Source: Methylocystis silviterrae
GTDB taxonomy: Bacteria > Pseudomonadota > Alphaproteobacteria > Rhizobiales > Beijerinckiaceae
NCBI RefSeq assembly: GCF_013350005.1
Contig: NZ_JABVWW010000002.1
Span: 124,001 to 188,000, forward strand
Direction: 5' to 3'
Length of the DNA stretch: 64,000 bases
The notes under the pieces were generated by a model that worked only from the letters and a program-made list of their open reading frames with translations, did no database searches and was not told the origin of the DNA. Shown in pieces: positions 44,939 through 53,531 of the stretch. Made by a program: the position numbers and the translations under genes. How positions within the stretch are numbered: position 1 is the stretch's first letter; every line of letters starts with the position of its first letter.

Positions 44939-45304
44939 GCGGCAGGCAGGCGCTCCGCCGCCGCGGTTCATGGTTAAATAAAACAACGGCTCCTGGCGCC
45001 CGATCATGCGGCGGGCGCTAACGCTTGGCCTTGAGGGCCCCGTCACCGGTCACGCAGATTTCTTCGAAACCTTCTCGCGCCAGGTCATCCGGAAGGGTGA
45101 GCTGAACCTTGACTTGCTACCGGCAAGCATCCGGTCTCTCGGGAGAGGTTCGAATCCTTTCGGAGGCGCCACGTCTTTTCCGTTAAAGCCCTGCCGACTT
45201 CGGGACGATTGCGCCTGCGCGCAGCCGGCGCTATGAAGTCGCCGTCCATCCAAAGCGACTTACGTCGACTCGTATCGGCGACTGAGCGCGACAGGAGCGC
45301 AAAC
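44939..45304. other. Region between the island remnant and thrS
   Basis: 366 bp holding the tRNA-3'-like sequence (45144-45171) and the leader of thrS. An open frame at 45006-45236 runs straight through the tRNA-like segment and is not credible as a gene. No T-box or attenuator is evident before thrS. Confidence 0.45.
45144..45171 (+). repeat. Duplicated 3' end of tRNA-Arg(ACG), att-like
   Basis: 28 bp beginning AGAGGTTCGAATCCTTTCGG and ending CGCCA match the tRNA-Arg(ACG) 3' end at 43673-43700 at 26 of 28 positions, in the same orientation and 1,471 bp downstream. Upstream of it I cannot fold a complete tRNA, as the matching 5' acceptor strand is missing. This is what site-specific integration into a tRNA 3' end leaves behind. 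Confidence 0.75.
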
Positions 45305-47257
45305 ATGGTAGCGGTTACATTCCCCGACGGGGCGTCCCGTCAGTTCGAGCCCGGCGTTTCGGGCGTCGACATCGCCAAGAGCATCTCTCCCTCTCTCGCC
45401 AAGCGCAGCGTCGCCATGACGCTCGACGGCGCGCTTGTCGACCTCGCAAGCCCGATCGCGCGCGATGCAAAAATCGAATTCGTCACGCGCGAAGATCCGC
45501 GCGCGCTGGAGCTCATCCGTCACGACGCCGCGCATGTGCTGGCGGAGGCGGTGCAAGAACTCTATCCCGGCACGCAGGTGACGATCGGCCCCGTCATCGA
45601 GAACGGCTTCTATTACGATTTCTTCCGCGCCGAGCCGTTCACGCTCGAAGACCTGCCGGCGATCGAAAAGAAGATGCGCGAGATCGTCGCGCGCGACGCC
45701 AAGATCACGCGCGAAGTCTGGAGCCGCGACGACGCCAAGCAATGGTTTCTGACCAAAGGCGAGATTTTCAAGGGCGAACTCATCGACGCGATCAAGTCCG
45801 ATGAGCCGCTCTCGATCTATAAGCAGGGCCAATGGCTCGACCTTTGTCGCGGTCCGCACCTGCCCTCCGTCGGCAAGGTCGGCACGGCCTTCAAGCTGAT
45901 GAAGGTCGCAGGCGCTTATTGGCGCGGCGATTCGACGAAGCCGATGCTGTCGCGCATCTACGGCACGGCCTGGACGACGCAGGAGGAGCTCGACGCCTAT
46001 CTGCACCGGCTGGAGGAAGCCGAGCGGCGCGATCACCGCCGCTTGGGCCGCGAGATGGACCTGTTCCATTTTCAGGAGGAAGGCCCCGGCGCGATCTTCT
46101 GGCACCCGAAGGGCTGGGCGCTGTTCCAGAACGTCATCTCCTACATGCGCCGGCGCCTGAAGGCCGACTACCAGGAAGTCAACGCGCCGCTGCTTCTCGA
46201 CAAATCGCTGTGGGAGACCTCCGGCCATTGGGAGTGGTTTCGCGAGAACATGTTCGTCTCAGCGCCCGCGCGCGAACAGACGGACGAAGATCGGCTGTAC
46301 GCCATCAAGCCGATGAATTGTCCCGGCCATATCCAGATCTTCAAACATGGCCTGAAGTCCTACCGCGATCTGCCGCTGCGCATGGCCGAGTTCGGCGTCG
46401 TGCATCGCTATGAGCCGTCCGGCGCGCTGCATGGCCTGTTGCGCGTGCGCGCCTTCACGCAGGATGACGCGCATGTCTTCTGCACCGAAGCGCAGATGGC
46501 CGAAGAGTGCCTCAAGATCAACGATCTCATTTTGTCGACCTATTCGGATTTCGGCTTCGAAGAGGTTGTCGTGAAGCTTTCGACGCGCCCCGAAAAGCGC
46601 GTCGGCTCCGATGAGGCCTGGGACGAAGCCGAGGCGATCATGACGCGGGTCTTGAGTGACATCGAAGCGCGCTCGGGCAATCGGATCAAGACCGGCATCA
46701 ATCCGGGCGAGGGCGCGTTCTACGGCCCCAAGTTCGAATATACGCTGCGCGACGCGATCGGCCGCGAGTGGCAATGCGGCACGACGCAGGTCGACTTCAA
46801 CCTGCCGTCGCGCTTTGGCGCGTATTACATCGGCCCCGACAGCGAGAAGAAGACGCCGGTGATGATCCATCGCGCGATCTTCGGCTCGCTCGAACGCTTC
46901 ACCGGCATTCTGATCGAGCATTTCGCCGGACATCTGCCGCTGTGGCTGTCGCCGCTGCAGATCGTCATCTGCACGATCACGCAGGAGGCCGACGACTACG
47001 CCTATGAGGTCGCCGCCGCGGCGCGGAAGCTCGGGCTTGCGGTCGAGGTCGACGCGCGCAACGAGAAGATCACCTACAAGGTGCGCGAACATTCGCTGGC
47101 GAAGGTTCCCGTGCTGCTCGTCGCCGGCAAGAAAGAGGCGGCCGAGCGCACGATCTCGATGCGCCGGCTGGGCTCGCAGGCGCAGACGCAGCTTTCGCTC
47201 GAGGAGGCGTTAAAGCGGCTTGCGGAGGAAGCGACGCCGCCGGATCTGCGGGGGTAG
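45305..47257 (+). CDS. thrS: Threonyl-tRNA synthetase
   Basis: A class II synthetase of 650 aa from ATG 45305 ([20 protein letters not shown]). Domain order: TGS (1-63), editing domain with [20 protein letters not shown] (HxxxH site), catalytic core with [20 protein letters not shown] (zinc Cys), [14 protein letters not shown] (motif 2), [13 protein letters not shown] and the motif 3 region [14 protein letters not shown], then the anticodon-binding domain ([18 protein letters not shown]). The frame extends 32 codons upstream without conservation. It follows the putative island boundary. Confidence 0.97.
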   Translation: MVAVTFPDGASRQFEPGVSGVDIAKSISPSLAKRSVAMTLDGALVDLASPIARDAKIEFVTREDPRALELIRHDAAHVLAEAVQELYPGTQVTIGPVIENGFYYDFFRAEPFTLEDLPAIEKKMREIVARDAKITREVWSRDDAKQWFLTKGEIFKGELIDAIKSDEPLSIYKQGQWLDLCRGPHLPSVGKVGTAFKLMKVAGAYWRGDSTKPMLSRIYGTAWTTQEELDAYLHRLEEAERRDHRRLGREMDLFHFQEEGPGAIFWHPKGWALFQNVISYMRRRLKADYQEVNAPLLLDKSLWETSGHWEWFRENMFVSAPAREQTDEDRLYAIKPMNCPGHIQIFKHGLKSYRDLPLRMAEFGVVHRYEPSGALHGLLRVRAFTQDDAHVFCTEAQMAEECLKINDLILSTYSDFGFEEVVVKLSTRPEKRVGSDEAWDEAEAIMTRVLSDIEARSGNRIKTGINPGEGAFYGPKFEYTLRDAIGREWQCGTTQVDFNLPSRFGAYYIGPDSEKKTPVMIHRAIFGSLERFTGILIEHFAGHLPLWLSPLQIVICTITQEADDYAYEVAAAARKLGLAVEVDARNEKITYKVREHSLAKVPVLLVAGKKEAAERTISMRRLGSQAQTQLSLEEALKRLAEEATPPDLRG

Positions 47258-47290
47258 TTTTATCGCAAGGGCTGACGCCGGAGCGCAATC

Positions 47291-47415
47291 CTTTTCCCAT
47301 TGGGAGAGGGGGTCCGGCGGAGCCGGGTCGGGTGAGGGGCCGTTCCCCTTACACGTCAGGCGCTTTCCCCTCATCCGTCGCGCTTCGCGCGCCACCTTCT
47401 CCCCATGGGAGAAGG
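47291..47415. repeat. Palindromic intergenic repeat, copy B (full length)
   Basis: CCTTTTCCCATTGGGAGAGGG, then TCCGGC-GGA-GCCGG, GGTCGGGTGAGGGG, CCCCTCATCC, CGCGC-TTC-GCGCG and CCTTCTCCCCATGGGAGAAGG in the same order as the element at 10456-10572, with compensating changes in the stems. It lies between the convergent thrS and rpmB genes. Confidence 0.88.
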
Positions 47416-47452
47416 GATGCCCGCCTTTTTCAGTGACGAGCTCGGGGCGCCG

Positions 47453-47486
47453 CAAAACAAAAGCCCCGCCGCAAGGCGACGGGGCC
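47453..47486 (-). terminator. Rho-independent terminator of rpmB
   Basis: On the minus strand GCCCCGTCGCC-TTGC-GGCGGGGC forms a strong stem followed by TTTTGTTTT, about 25 bp after the rpmB stop. The stem is near-perfect with a 4-nt loop and the T-run is clear. Confidence 0.88.
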
Positions 47487-47511
47487 AAGTGTCAAAACAG
47501 AAGGCGAAGCT

Positions 47512-47805
47512 TTAAGCGCTCGCGGCCGCCTGCTTCTTCTCGATTTCGCGCTTGAGCGTTCGGGCGTTCTGCGACAGCTCTTCAGTCTTCGCCTTCACCA
47601 GGAAGGCGTCAAGCCCGCCGCGATGTTCGACCGACCGCAGCGCGGCCGCGGAGATGCGCAGCCGCACCGAACGCGCCAGCGCCTCTGAGGCGAGCGTCAC
47701 ATTGACGAGATTGGGCAGAAAGCGGGTCTTCGTCTTCCGATTGGAATGGCTGACGAGATTGCCGGACTGCACGCCCTTTCCGGTCAGCTCGCAACGGCGG
47801 GACAT
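47512..47805 (-). CDS. rpmB: 50S ribosomal protein L28
   Basis: A 97-aa basic protein of the large ribosomal subunit. [20 protein letters not shown], the [19 protein letters not shown] segment and [21 protein letters not shown] are the L28 signature in its alphaproteobacterial (long) form. Only one Cys is present in the N-terminal region, so it is the non-zinc type. ATG 47805 follows GGAACCG. A strong terminator follows the gene, and it is monocistronic. Confidence 0.97.
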   Translation of the reverse strand: MSRRCELTGKGVQSGNLVSHSNRKTKTRFLPNLVNVTLASEALARSVRLRISAAALRSVEHRGGLDAFLVKAKTEELSQNARTLKREIEKKQAAASA

Positions 47806-48189
47806 AACGGTTCCTTTCGTTCTATTCTTCCACGCGTCGACCGCGGCGTCAGTCGCCCGCGGTCGCCAGCAGAGGGTGAAAAAGACAGCGAGGCGCGACG
47901 CCGATGCGCCGAGCCTCGTTTGCGGGCTTATAGAGGCAAAGCGCGGCCGGCGTCAACCAACAGGCGCCGCCATGCGACCGCTCGCTGCGGCGCACACGCC
48001 TCTAGACATCGGCTTCGTTCTGGGTTCTAAGCCTCCCATCGCTCCGGGCGAGGCCGAGGCGCGCGCCCGCGCGCCGTTCCTTTTGCCGGGAATCTTTGAG
48101 AGATCGAGGGGCTGGAGACTGTCTCCAGCCGCGCGTCGCCTATTGGCCGCGTAAGACGCGAAAATCGAGGGAAAGGTTGGGGAGATTCA
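47806..48189. other. Divergent promoter region of rpmB and mtdB
   Basis: 384 bp without a gene, holding promoters for rpmB (minus) and mtdB (plus) and the perfect palindrome at 48110-48130. GGTTGGGGAGA just before ATG 48190 is the mtdB ribosome-binding site. Confidence 0.55.
48110..48130. promoter_or_regulatory. Perfect 21-bp palindrome upstream of mtdB
   Basis: Arms GGCTGGAGAC and GTCTCCAGCC (10 bp each, fully complementary) surround a single central T, 59 bp before the mtdB start codon. The position and symmetry suit an operator for a dimeric regulator. An mRNA-leader hairpin is the alternative; the near-zero loop makes a DNA site more likely. Confidence 0.55.
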
Positions 48190-49080
48190 ATGGCCAAAGC
48201 GATTCTGCACATGCTCAGCACGTTGAAGCATATGAGCCCCTTCGATGTGAACATGGCCCTCGACGCCGGCTATGACGCGGCGATTCCCTACACCAATGTC
48301 ACGCTGGACGAAGTCACCGCGCTCGTGCAGGACGCGATGTTTTCGCGCGCGCCTTCGGCGGCGCTGCGCACCGGCATCTTCTTCGCCGGCCGCGACGCCG
48401 TGCTCGCGCTCGACATGATGGACACGGCAAAGAAAGCGCTGCTCAAGCCCTTCGAAGTGTCGCTCTTCGCCGATCCCTACGGCTCCTTCACCACCGCCGG
48501 CGCCATGGTCGCCTGCGTCGAAAAGATTCTGCGGGAGAAGAAGCAGCGCGAGCTCAAGGGCTCGAAAGTCGTCATCTATGGGGCGACGGGCGTTGTTGGC
48601 TATTCCGCCGCCGTCATCTCGGCGCTTGAAGGCGCAGAGGTCACCGTCGTCGGCTATAGCGGCCTCGAGCGTGTCGCCAAGCTCGCCGACGAAATGTGCA
48701 AGCGTTTTAACATCAAGGTCGCGCCTGCCGACGGCTCCACGCCCGAACAGGTGCGTGCGCTTCTTTGCCAGCATGAAATCGCGCTGTGCGCGGCGCGCGC
48801 CGGCGTCCAGGTGCTGTCGAAGGACGATCTCGCCGCCGCCAAGGATCTCTTGATCGCCGCCGACGTCAACGCCGTGCCGCCTCTCGGCGTCGAAGGGTGC
48901 GGCCTGCATGACAATGGCGTCGTGGTCTCGCCTCACGGCGCCCTGGGCATCGGCGCGCTGGCGATCGGCAACGTCAAATACGGCACGGAGTCTGGTCTCT
49001 TCAAGAAGATGGCGACGTCCGACGAGCCGCTCTGCCTCGACTTCCGTCACGCTTTCGCGTTGGCCCGCGAACTCGTGTGA
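48190..49080 (+). CDS. mtdB: NAD(P)-dependent methylene-H4MPT dehydrogenase
   Basis: Oxidises methylene-H4MPT to methenyl-H4MPT, the step after formaldehyde capture. The 296-aa protein opens with ILHMLSTLKHMSPFDVNMAL and carries LFADPYGSFTTAGAMVA, a Rossmann motif in VVIYGATGVVGYSAAVISAL, DVNAVPPLGVEG and GIGALAIGNVKYGT, which follow MtdB rather than MtdA. It is cytoplasmic. fae follows 152 bp downstream in the same direction, with a hairpin in the gap. A perfect palindrome sits in its promoter region. Confidence 0.95.
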   Translation: MAKAILHMLSTLKHMSPFDVNMALDAGYDAAIPYTNVTLDEVTALVQDAMFSRAPSAALRTGIFFAGRDAVLALDMMDTAKKALLKPFEVSLFADPYGSFTTAGAMVACVEKILREKKQRELKGSKVVIYGATGVVGYSAAVISALEGAEVTVVGYSGLERVAKLADEMCKRFNIKVAPADGSTPEQVRALLCQHEIALCAARAGVQVLSKDDLAAAKDLLIAADVNAVPPLGVEGCGLHDNGVVVSPHGALGIGALAIGNVKYGTESGLFKKMATSDEPLCLDFRHAFALARELV

Positions 49081-49091
49081 CGTCTCGCGCG

Positions 49092-49117
49092 CTTGCCAGG
49101 CCCCGCGCCTTGGCAAG
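49092..49117 (+). terminator. Hairpin between mtdB and fae
   Basis: CTTGCCAGGC and GCCTTGGCAAG pair with one bulged base around a CCCGC-type loop, 11 bp after the mtdB stop. There is no clear T-run, so it may be an mRNA-stabilising or processing hairpin rather than a terminator. Confidence 0.4.
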
Positions 49118-49232
49118 GCTGCGCAAAAATGGTTGAGTCCGCGCCGCGTGCGTGGGCTCTCATCGCCGCGCCCCCGCGTGCGGCTCGTGTAGGGCGCTCG
49201 TGAATCCGGCGCCAGAATTCTGGGAGAAAAAC

Positions 49233-49742
49233 ATGGCTTTGATCAACAAAATGCTGGTCGGCGAGTCGCTGGTCGGCGACGGCAATGAAGTTGCGCATAT
49301 CGATCTGATCATGGGTCCGCGCGGCTCGGCGGCCGAGCTCGCCTTCGCCAACGCGCTCGTCAACAATAAGGACGGCTTCACGACGCTGCTCGCCGTCGTC
49401 GCGCCGAACCTTCTGTGCAAGCCCAACACGATCCTCTTCAACAAGGTGACGATCAAGGGCGCCAAGCAGGCCGTTCAGATGTTCGGCCCGGCGCAGCATG
49501 GCGTCGCCAAGGCCGTTGCGGATTCGGTCGCCGAGGGCGTGATCCCGGTCGACGAAGCCGACGACATCTTCATTGCGGTCGGCGTGTTCATTCACTGGGA
49601 CGCTTCGGACGACAAGAAGATCCAGGACTATAATTATACCGCGACGAAGGAAGCGATCGCGCGCGCCGTCAAGGGCGAGCCGAAGGCTTCGGAAGTCGTC
49701 GCCAAGCGCAACGAAGCCAAGCACCCCTTCGCGCCGAACTGA
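49233..49742 (+). CDS. fae: Formaldehyde-activating enzyme (H4MPT hydro-lyase)
   Basis: Condenses formaldehyde with tetrahydromethanopterin to methylene-H4MPT, the entry point of the methylotrophic oxidation and detoxification pathway. In the 169-aa protein GEVAHIDL-type His22 ([19 protein letters not shown]) is the conserved catalytic-region His. [38 protein letters not shown] and [10 protein letters not shown] are near-invariant in Fae. The start is ATG 49233 with GGGAGAAAA in front; the frame extends 27 codons upstream without similarity. A strong terminator follows, consistent with separate high expression. Confidence 0.97.
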   Translation: MALINKMLVGESLVGDGNEVAHIDLIMGPRGSAAELAFANALVNNKDGFTTLLAVVAPNLLCKPNTILFNKVTIKGAKQAVQMFGPAQHGVAKAVADSVAEGVIPVDEADDIFIAVGVFIHWDASDDKKIQDYNYTATKEAIARAVKGEPKASEVVAKRNEAKHPFAPN

Positions 49743-49765
49743 ACCGCGCAGCATCTTCGAAATTG

Positions 49766-49797
49766 AAGGGGGGCCGCGCGGCTCCCCTTTTTCTTTT
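49766..49797 (+). terminator. Rho-independent terminator of fae
   Basis: AAGGGGGGCCGC and GCGGCTCCCCTT form a GC-rich stem with minimal loop followed by TTTTCTTTT, 23 bp after the fae stop. The next gene starts 12 bp downstream, so it should be transcribed mainly by read-through or from its own promoter. Confidence 0.8.
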
Positions 49798-49808
49798 GGG
49801 AGAGGCGG

Positions 49809-50843
49809 ATGGCGGCGGTCATCGGCTGGGATATCGGCGGCGCCCACGTCAAGGCGGCGCGCGCGGATGACGGGCGCCTCACGGCGGTCGTTCAGATCGC
49901 CTGCGCCCCGCATGAAAGCGTCGCCAGCCTGGAGCAGGCGCTAGGCGCCGCGCGCGCGGCGCTCGGCGAGGCCGAGCGTCATCGCCTGACAATGACGGCG
50001 GAGCTCTCCGACGCGTTCGAAAGTCGCTCGCGCGGCGTCGTTATGGTGGCCGCCATCGCAGCGCGCGAGATCGGCGTTCCTGACATTCTCTTTTACGCCG
50101 GCGAACGTGGTTTCCTCACTCGCGACGAGATCGGCGCCCATGTCGACGCCGTCGCTTCGGCCAATTGGCGCGCCTCGGCTGAATTCGTCGCGCGCCATTG
50201 CGCCGAGGCGCTGTTCATCGACATTGGATCGACGACGACGGACCTTGCGCCGATTTGCGCCGGATGTGTCGCGGCGCGCGGGGCGAGCGACGCCGAGCGC
50301 CTCGCTTATGGCGAACTCGCCTATGCCGGATTTTCACGCGGCGCGCCTCAGGCCTATGCGGCGCGCGCGCCGATCGCCGGACGGTGGACGCCGCTCGTCA
50401 ACGAGGCCTTTGCGTCGATGGCCGACGTGCGGCGCGTGCTCGGCGATCTCCCCGAAGGCGAAACCGACGCCGACCTGTCGCCGACGGCGGACGGTCGTCC
50501 GAAGACGGTTGCGGCGTCGCGCGCGCGGCTGGCGCGTATAGCCGGGCGCGACGCCGCCGAATTGAGCGATGCGCAATGGCGCGCCTTCGCGCAGTATCTT
50601 GCGCGCGCGCAATTGCGCGCCATCGAAGATCAGATTGCGCTGCTCGAATCGCGTGAGGCGATTGCGTGTGACGCGCCGATCGTCGGCGCCGGCGTCGGCC
50701 GCACACTCGCTGCGCGTCTGGCTCATGCGCAAGGCCGAACATTCATTGATTTCGCCGATCTGATCGCGGCGCCGCCGGCTTTGGCTGCAAGTGCCGCGAA
50801 TTGCGCGCCGGCTTCGGCGCTGGCGTTGCTCGATCTGTCGTAG
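49809..50843 (+). CDS. MfnF-like H4MPT/methanofuran pathway protein
   Basis: A 344-aa hydantoinase/oxoprolinase-fold (ASKHA) protein of the group found only with H4MPT-linked C1 genes. IGWDIGGAHVKAARADD is the N-terminal phosphate-binding loop, MTAELSDAFESRSRGV follows, FIDIGSTTTDLAPI is the second phosphate loop, and the C-terminus has GAGVGRTLAARLA. The archaeal homologue MfnF joins the furan and tyramine-glutamate parts of methanofuran, so a methanofuran-type role is likely here. GGAGAGG precedes ATG 49809. It lies just behind the fae terminator. Confidence 0.88.
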   Translation: MAAVIGWDIGGAHVKAARADDGRLTAVVQIACAPHESVASLEQALGAARAALGEAERHRLTMTAELSDAFESRSRGVVMVAAIAAREIGVPDILFYAGERGFLTRDEIGAHVDAVASANWRASAEFVARHCAEALFIDIGSTTTDLAPICAGCVAARGASDAERLAYGELAYAGFSRGAPQAYAARAPIAGRWTPLVNEAFASMADVRRVLGDLPEGETDADLSPTADGRPKTVAASRARLARIAGRDAAELSDAQWRAFAQYLARAQLRAIEDQIALLESREAIACDAPIVGAGVGRTLAARLAHAQGRTFIDFADLIAAPPALAASAANCAPASALALLDLS

Positions 50844-50866
50844 CGTCCCTTAAGGCAAGGTCGCCC

Positions 50867-50980
50867 AGAGCGCCTATCGATCACATGGAATCATGTGATC
50901 GATAAGGAATCGCTCAAAATCAGAATGGTGGAGCAGGTTCTCGTCGAAAAAGTCCGTCAACTTTTTCGGAACCTGCTCTA
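50867..50980. repeat. 114-bp dispersed repeat, copy 2
   Basis: Runs from AGAGCGCCTATCG through the palindromic CACATGGAATCATGTG core to CGGAACCTGCTCTA. It matches the copy at 36389-36502 over its full length in the same orientation. Terminal inverted bases GAGC/GCTC are intact here. As in copy 1, the terminal CTA is the complement of the TAG stop of the minus-strand gene next to it. Confidence 0.9.
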
Positions 50981-51556
50981 CTGCGCTGCGCCTGCTTTGG
51001 CGTGCTGATGCGCGTCGATCTTCGCCTTCACCATGTTCCAGGCTTCGCGCTCGGCCTCGCCGGCGGTTTTGTCGATGGCGATCTGCAGATAGGCGAGTTC
51101 GCTCTCGATTTTTTCACGCGGAAGCATGTCGAGCCGAGTCGCGAGAATCGCCGCTTCCAGCACGGCGGCGCGCGCCCGGTTCATGCCGAGAAAGGCGCGA
51201 TGCGACTCAATTCGCCTCACTCTGCAGAAGAAGCGCGGCCGCGACTCGTGCTCCTCGACGCGCGCGACGATGAGTTCGGCATGCGCCAGCGCGGCGGAGA
51301 GGCGCGGCGCCGGCCAGTCTTCAATGTCGGTGAGCGGCCAGTTGCGTTGGCCGGCGACGAGTCCGGCAAAAATGCGCGCGTCGTCAGTGAAACTCGCCGT
51401 CAGTTTCGGATTATGCGTGAGATTGAACAAAGTCGACGATGGACGAAACGGCGCCGCGATCCAGTAGCCGTGTTCCTCGATCAATCCGAGCGGCGCGATG
51501 TGCGGTCGACCTTCCGGCGACAGCGTCGTGACGACGCATTCATGTATCAGAGGCAT
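50978..51556 (-). CDS. DUF447 family protein
   Basis: A 192-aa FMN-binding split-barrel-like protein of the DUF447 family, found in methanogens and H4MPT-using bacteria. MPLIHECVVTTLSPEGRPHI, APLGLIEEHGYWIAAPFRPS and LFNLTHNPKLTASFTDDARI resemble flavin-reductase-type barrels. The C-terminal half is helical (KIESELAYLQIAIDKTAGEA). Its exact role in H4MPT metabolism is not settled. Its start overlaps the end of the DHPS-like gene by 17 bp, so it is last in the leftward cofactor operon, and its TAG is supplied by the 114-bp repeat. Confidence 0.85.
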   Translation of the reverse strand: MPLIHECVVTTLSPEGRPHIAPLGLIEEHGYWIAAPFRPSSTLFNLTHNPKLTASFTDDARIFAGLVAGQRNWPLTDIEDWPAPRLSAALAHAELIVARVEEHESRPRFFCRVRRIESHRAFLGMNRARAAVLEAAILATRLDMLPREKIESELAYLQIAIDKTAGEAEREAWNMVKAKIDAHQHAKAGAAQ

Positions 51557-52961
51557 CTTTCGCAGGTCCTTCGCCCGCTTTGCGCATCGTGTGACCCATT
51601 TCCTTGAAGCGGGTCGCGTCCTCTTCGTTGACGTCCGACGCGACTCCGAAGTCGAGCGGCTCGTCTTGACGATAGCGCTTGCCGAGCTTGTAGGCGATCT
51701 CGGCTTTCATCAATTCCGCGCCAAGGTAAAAAGCGTGGGCGCCGTCATGTTCGACGGCAAGATGCGGGAAGAGCGCCATCGCGTCTGCCGCGACATGGTG
51801 GAATCCTTTGGCGTAGATGTGCACGCCGTCCTGGGTCGTATCTATGCGGAAGTTAGCATCGCGCAGTTCGCGCGCAAGCGCGGCAATCTCTTCCGGCGTT
51901 GCAGCATAAGGTTTGCGGTCGTGGATCTGCAGCAGGGCGTCGCTATAGCCTTTCGGCAGCGCGCGGTCGGCGCGCGCCGCAAACATCAAGCGTCTCGCTG
52001 CATCGTGCTCCTGCAGCGTCCGCCGCGTATGTGGGGACACCTGCACCGTCAGCAGATGCCGGATATCGAGTTCGGAACATATGCCGAGCATCGCCGCGGT
52101 GACGCCGGCGGAGTCGGCGTCGGTAAGCTCCGTGAGATTGCCCGTTCCCATCATGATCTCGGCCTCAGGCTCTCGGGCCCGTAGTTCGACGTAGCGGGAG
52201 ATCGAGGCGGCAAGGCCGAAATGAATCGGATCGAGGATCGGATCGAGAATGGCGCTGATTCCGCGCGCGCGCGCGCGGCGCGCGGCGCGCTGCAGCGAGT
52301 CGAGATCGCCGTGCGGCCGCGGCGTCAGAATCGGAATAACGGGCGAATTGTCGGGAAGGATCGACAGCGTTGCTTCGTCCAAACTCAAGAGGTGGTCGAC
52401 GCCGGCCTTCGCCGCGCGTTCAAGCTCGGCGACATTGGCCGAGTCGACGCTCACCTTCAGGCCGTGGGCCTTGAGCGCCACGATCGTGTCCTCGAGATGA
52501 ATGAAAGGCGTATCCGGCAGACAGCCGAGATCGATGACGTCGGCGCCGCCCGCGGCGAGTTCGCGCGCCTTGAGCGAAATATCCGCGACGCTCATCTTTG
52601 ACGCGTCGACGATCTCGGCAAAAATCTGCATGTCGTAGCGTGAGAGATCCGGCGCCGCGCCGCCGCGCCCGAGATAGGCGGGAAGATCGGCGATCTCTTC
52701 CGGCCCGCGTTCAAAAGCGACGCCGAAATCCTCCGTCAGCACAGCGAGGTTGGCGCGACAGCGCCCGGGCAATATGACGCGGTCCGCTTGCACGGGTCGC
52801 GGCAGGCGACGATGAATGATCTCCTGGGTCATGAGCGCCGCGACCTTCACGCCAATGTCGTGGATACGCCACTCCTGCGCCGCTTCGCCGAAGCTCGCGA
52901 CCATGCGCTCCAACCGCGGCAGTGCAAGATGGCCGGTGAGGAACAGCAGGCGCTCGCTCAT
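51540..52961 (-). CDS. Dihydropteroate-synthase-like protein (DUF6513 + DHPS)
   Basis: A 473-aa protein of the DHPS-related family present in H4MPT-producing archaea and methylotrophs. An N-terminal extension (about 1-110: LLFLTGHLALPRLERMVASF, QADRVILPGRC) precedes a pterin-binding TIM barrel (about 115-370) with ELAAGGADVIDLGCLPDTPF, LKVSVDSANVAEL and RGISAILDPILDPIHFG. It is a candidate for the step that joins pterin and aminobenzoyl-ribitol moieties in H4MPT. Biochemical proof is limited, so this is inference from context. It lies 12 bp after the flavoprotein gene and overlaps the DUF447 gene. Confidence 0.85.
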   Translation of the reverse strand: MSERLLFLTGHLALPRLERMVASFGEAAQEWRIHDIGVKVAALMTQEIIHRRLPRPVQADRVILPGRCRANLAVLTEDFGVAFERGPEEIADLPAYLGRGGAAPDLSRYDMQIFAEIVDASKMSVADISLKARELAAGGADVIDLGCLPDTPFIHLEDTIVALKAHGLKVSVDSANVAELERAAKAGVDHLLSLDEATLSILPDNSPVIPILTPRPHGDLDSLQRAARRARARGISAILDPILDPIHFGLAASISRYVELRAREPEAEIMMGTGNLTELTDADSAGVTAAMLGICSELDIRHLLTVQVSPHTRRTLQEHDAARRLMFAARADRALPKGYSDALLQIHDRKPYAATPEEIAALARELRDANFRIDTTQDGVHIYAKGFHHVAADAMALFPHLAVEHDGAHAFYLGAELMKAEIAYKLGKRYRQDEPLDFGVASDVNEEDATRFKEMGHTMRKAGEGPAKDASDT

Positions 52962-52973
52962 GCGGAGCTTTCG

Positions 52974-53531
52974 TTAGGGTTGCGGCTCGACTTCGCGGCG
53001 GCGGCGCTCCACCGCCTCCTGCAGCGCCGCGAGGCTTTCGACGACTTGCGTCGCTTCGAAGGATTTGAGCGCGTCGGTGTTCTGCAAATCGATGCGGCGT
53101 GGATAGACCATCACCATGCCCTTGGGCGCGCGCGTCTCGAGTTCGGGCGCGGTGTCGCAGGCGAAGACGATCGTCGGCACGCGGCATTTGCCGGCCTGCG
53201 CGAAGACATTTGTCGCAAGGTTGTCGGAAATGCCGGCGACGCACTTCGCGACGGTGTTCGAGGTCGCGGGCGCGAGAACCAGCGTGTGATAAAAGTTGTA
53301 GTAGAAATTCCCGACCGGCGCGGCGCTCGCGGTGGTGTCCTTAAAGATGCGAACCGTCTCCGGCAGATCAAGATCGTGCTTATACATGCGCACGACTTCC
53401 GCCGCCGCCTTGCTGACGAAGAGATCGACGTGATCGAGCGAGCGGATCATCTCGAGACATTCGGTGAAGAAATGCCCAGATCCGGTGAGCGCCCAACCCC
53501 AGCGCGGCGTGACTACTTTCTTTTTGGTCAT
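52974..53531 (-). CDS. Flavoprotein of the dihydromethanopterin reductase (DmrX/AfpA) type
   Basis: A 185-aa flavodoxin-like flavoprotein of the HFCD/AfpA group. WGWALTGSGHFFTECLEMIR is the FMN-phosphate site, FYHTLVLAPATSNTVAKCVA is the family signature (P-A-T-x-N-T), and FACDTAPELETRAP follows. Archaeal DmrB and bacterial DmrX in this family reduce dihydromethanopterin to H4MPT, the last step of cofactor synthesis. That is the likely role in this operon. Its ATG shares one base with the stop of the kinase gene (TGATG). Confidence 0.82.
   Translation of the reverse strand: MTKKKVVTPRWGWALTGSGHFFTECLEMIRSLDHVDLFVSKAAAEVVRMYKHDLDLPETVRIFKDTTASAAPVGNFYYNFYHTLVLAPATSNTVAKCVAGISDNLATNVFAQAGKCRVPTIVFACDTAPELETRAPKGMVMVYPRRIDLQNTDALKSFEATQVVESLAALQEAVERRRREVEPQP

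Noticed and set aside
45085-45171. A possible second complete tRNA before thrS
   Set aside because: T-arm and 3' end are present, and an anticodon-like stem can be drawn, but the 5' acceptor strand complementary to CGGAGGC is missing and the implied anticodon (ACC) would be abnormal. Treated as a duplicated tRNA 3' end.
45006-45236. A 76-codon frame running through the tRNA-like segment
   Set aside because: It translates the tRNA T-arm region; a frame of this kind is an artefact of the repeat.
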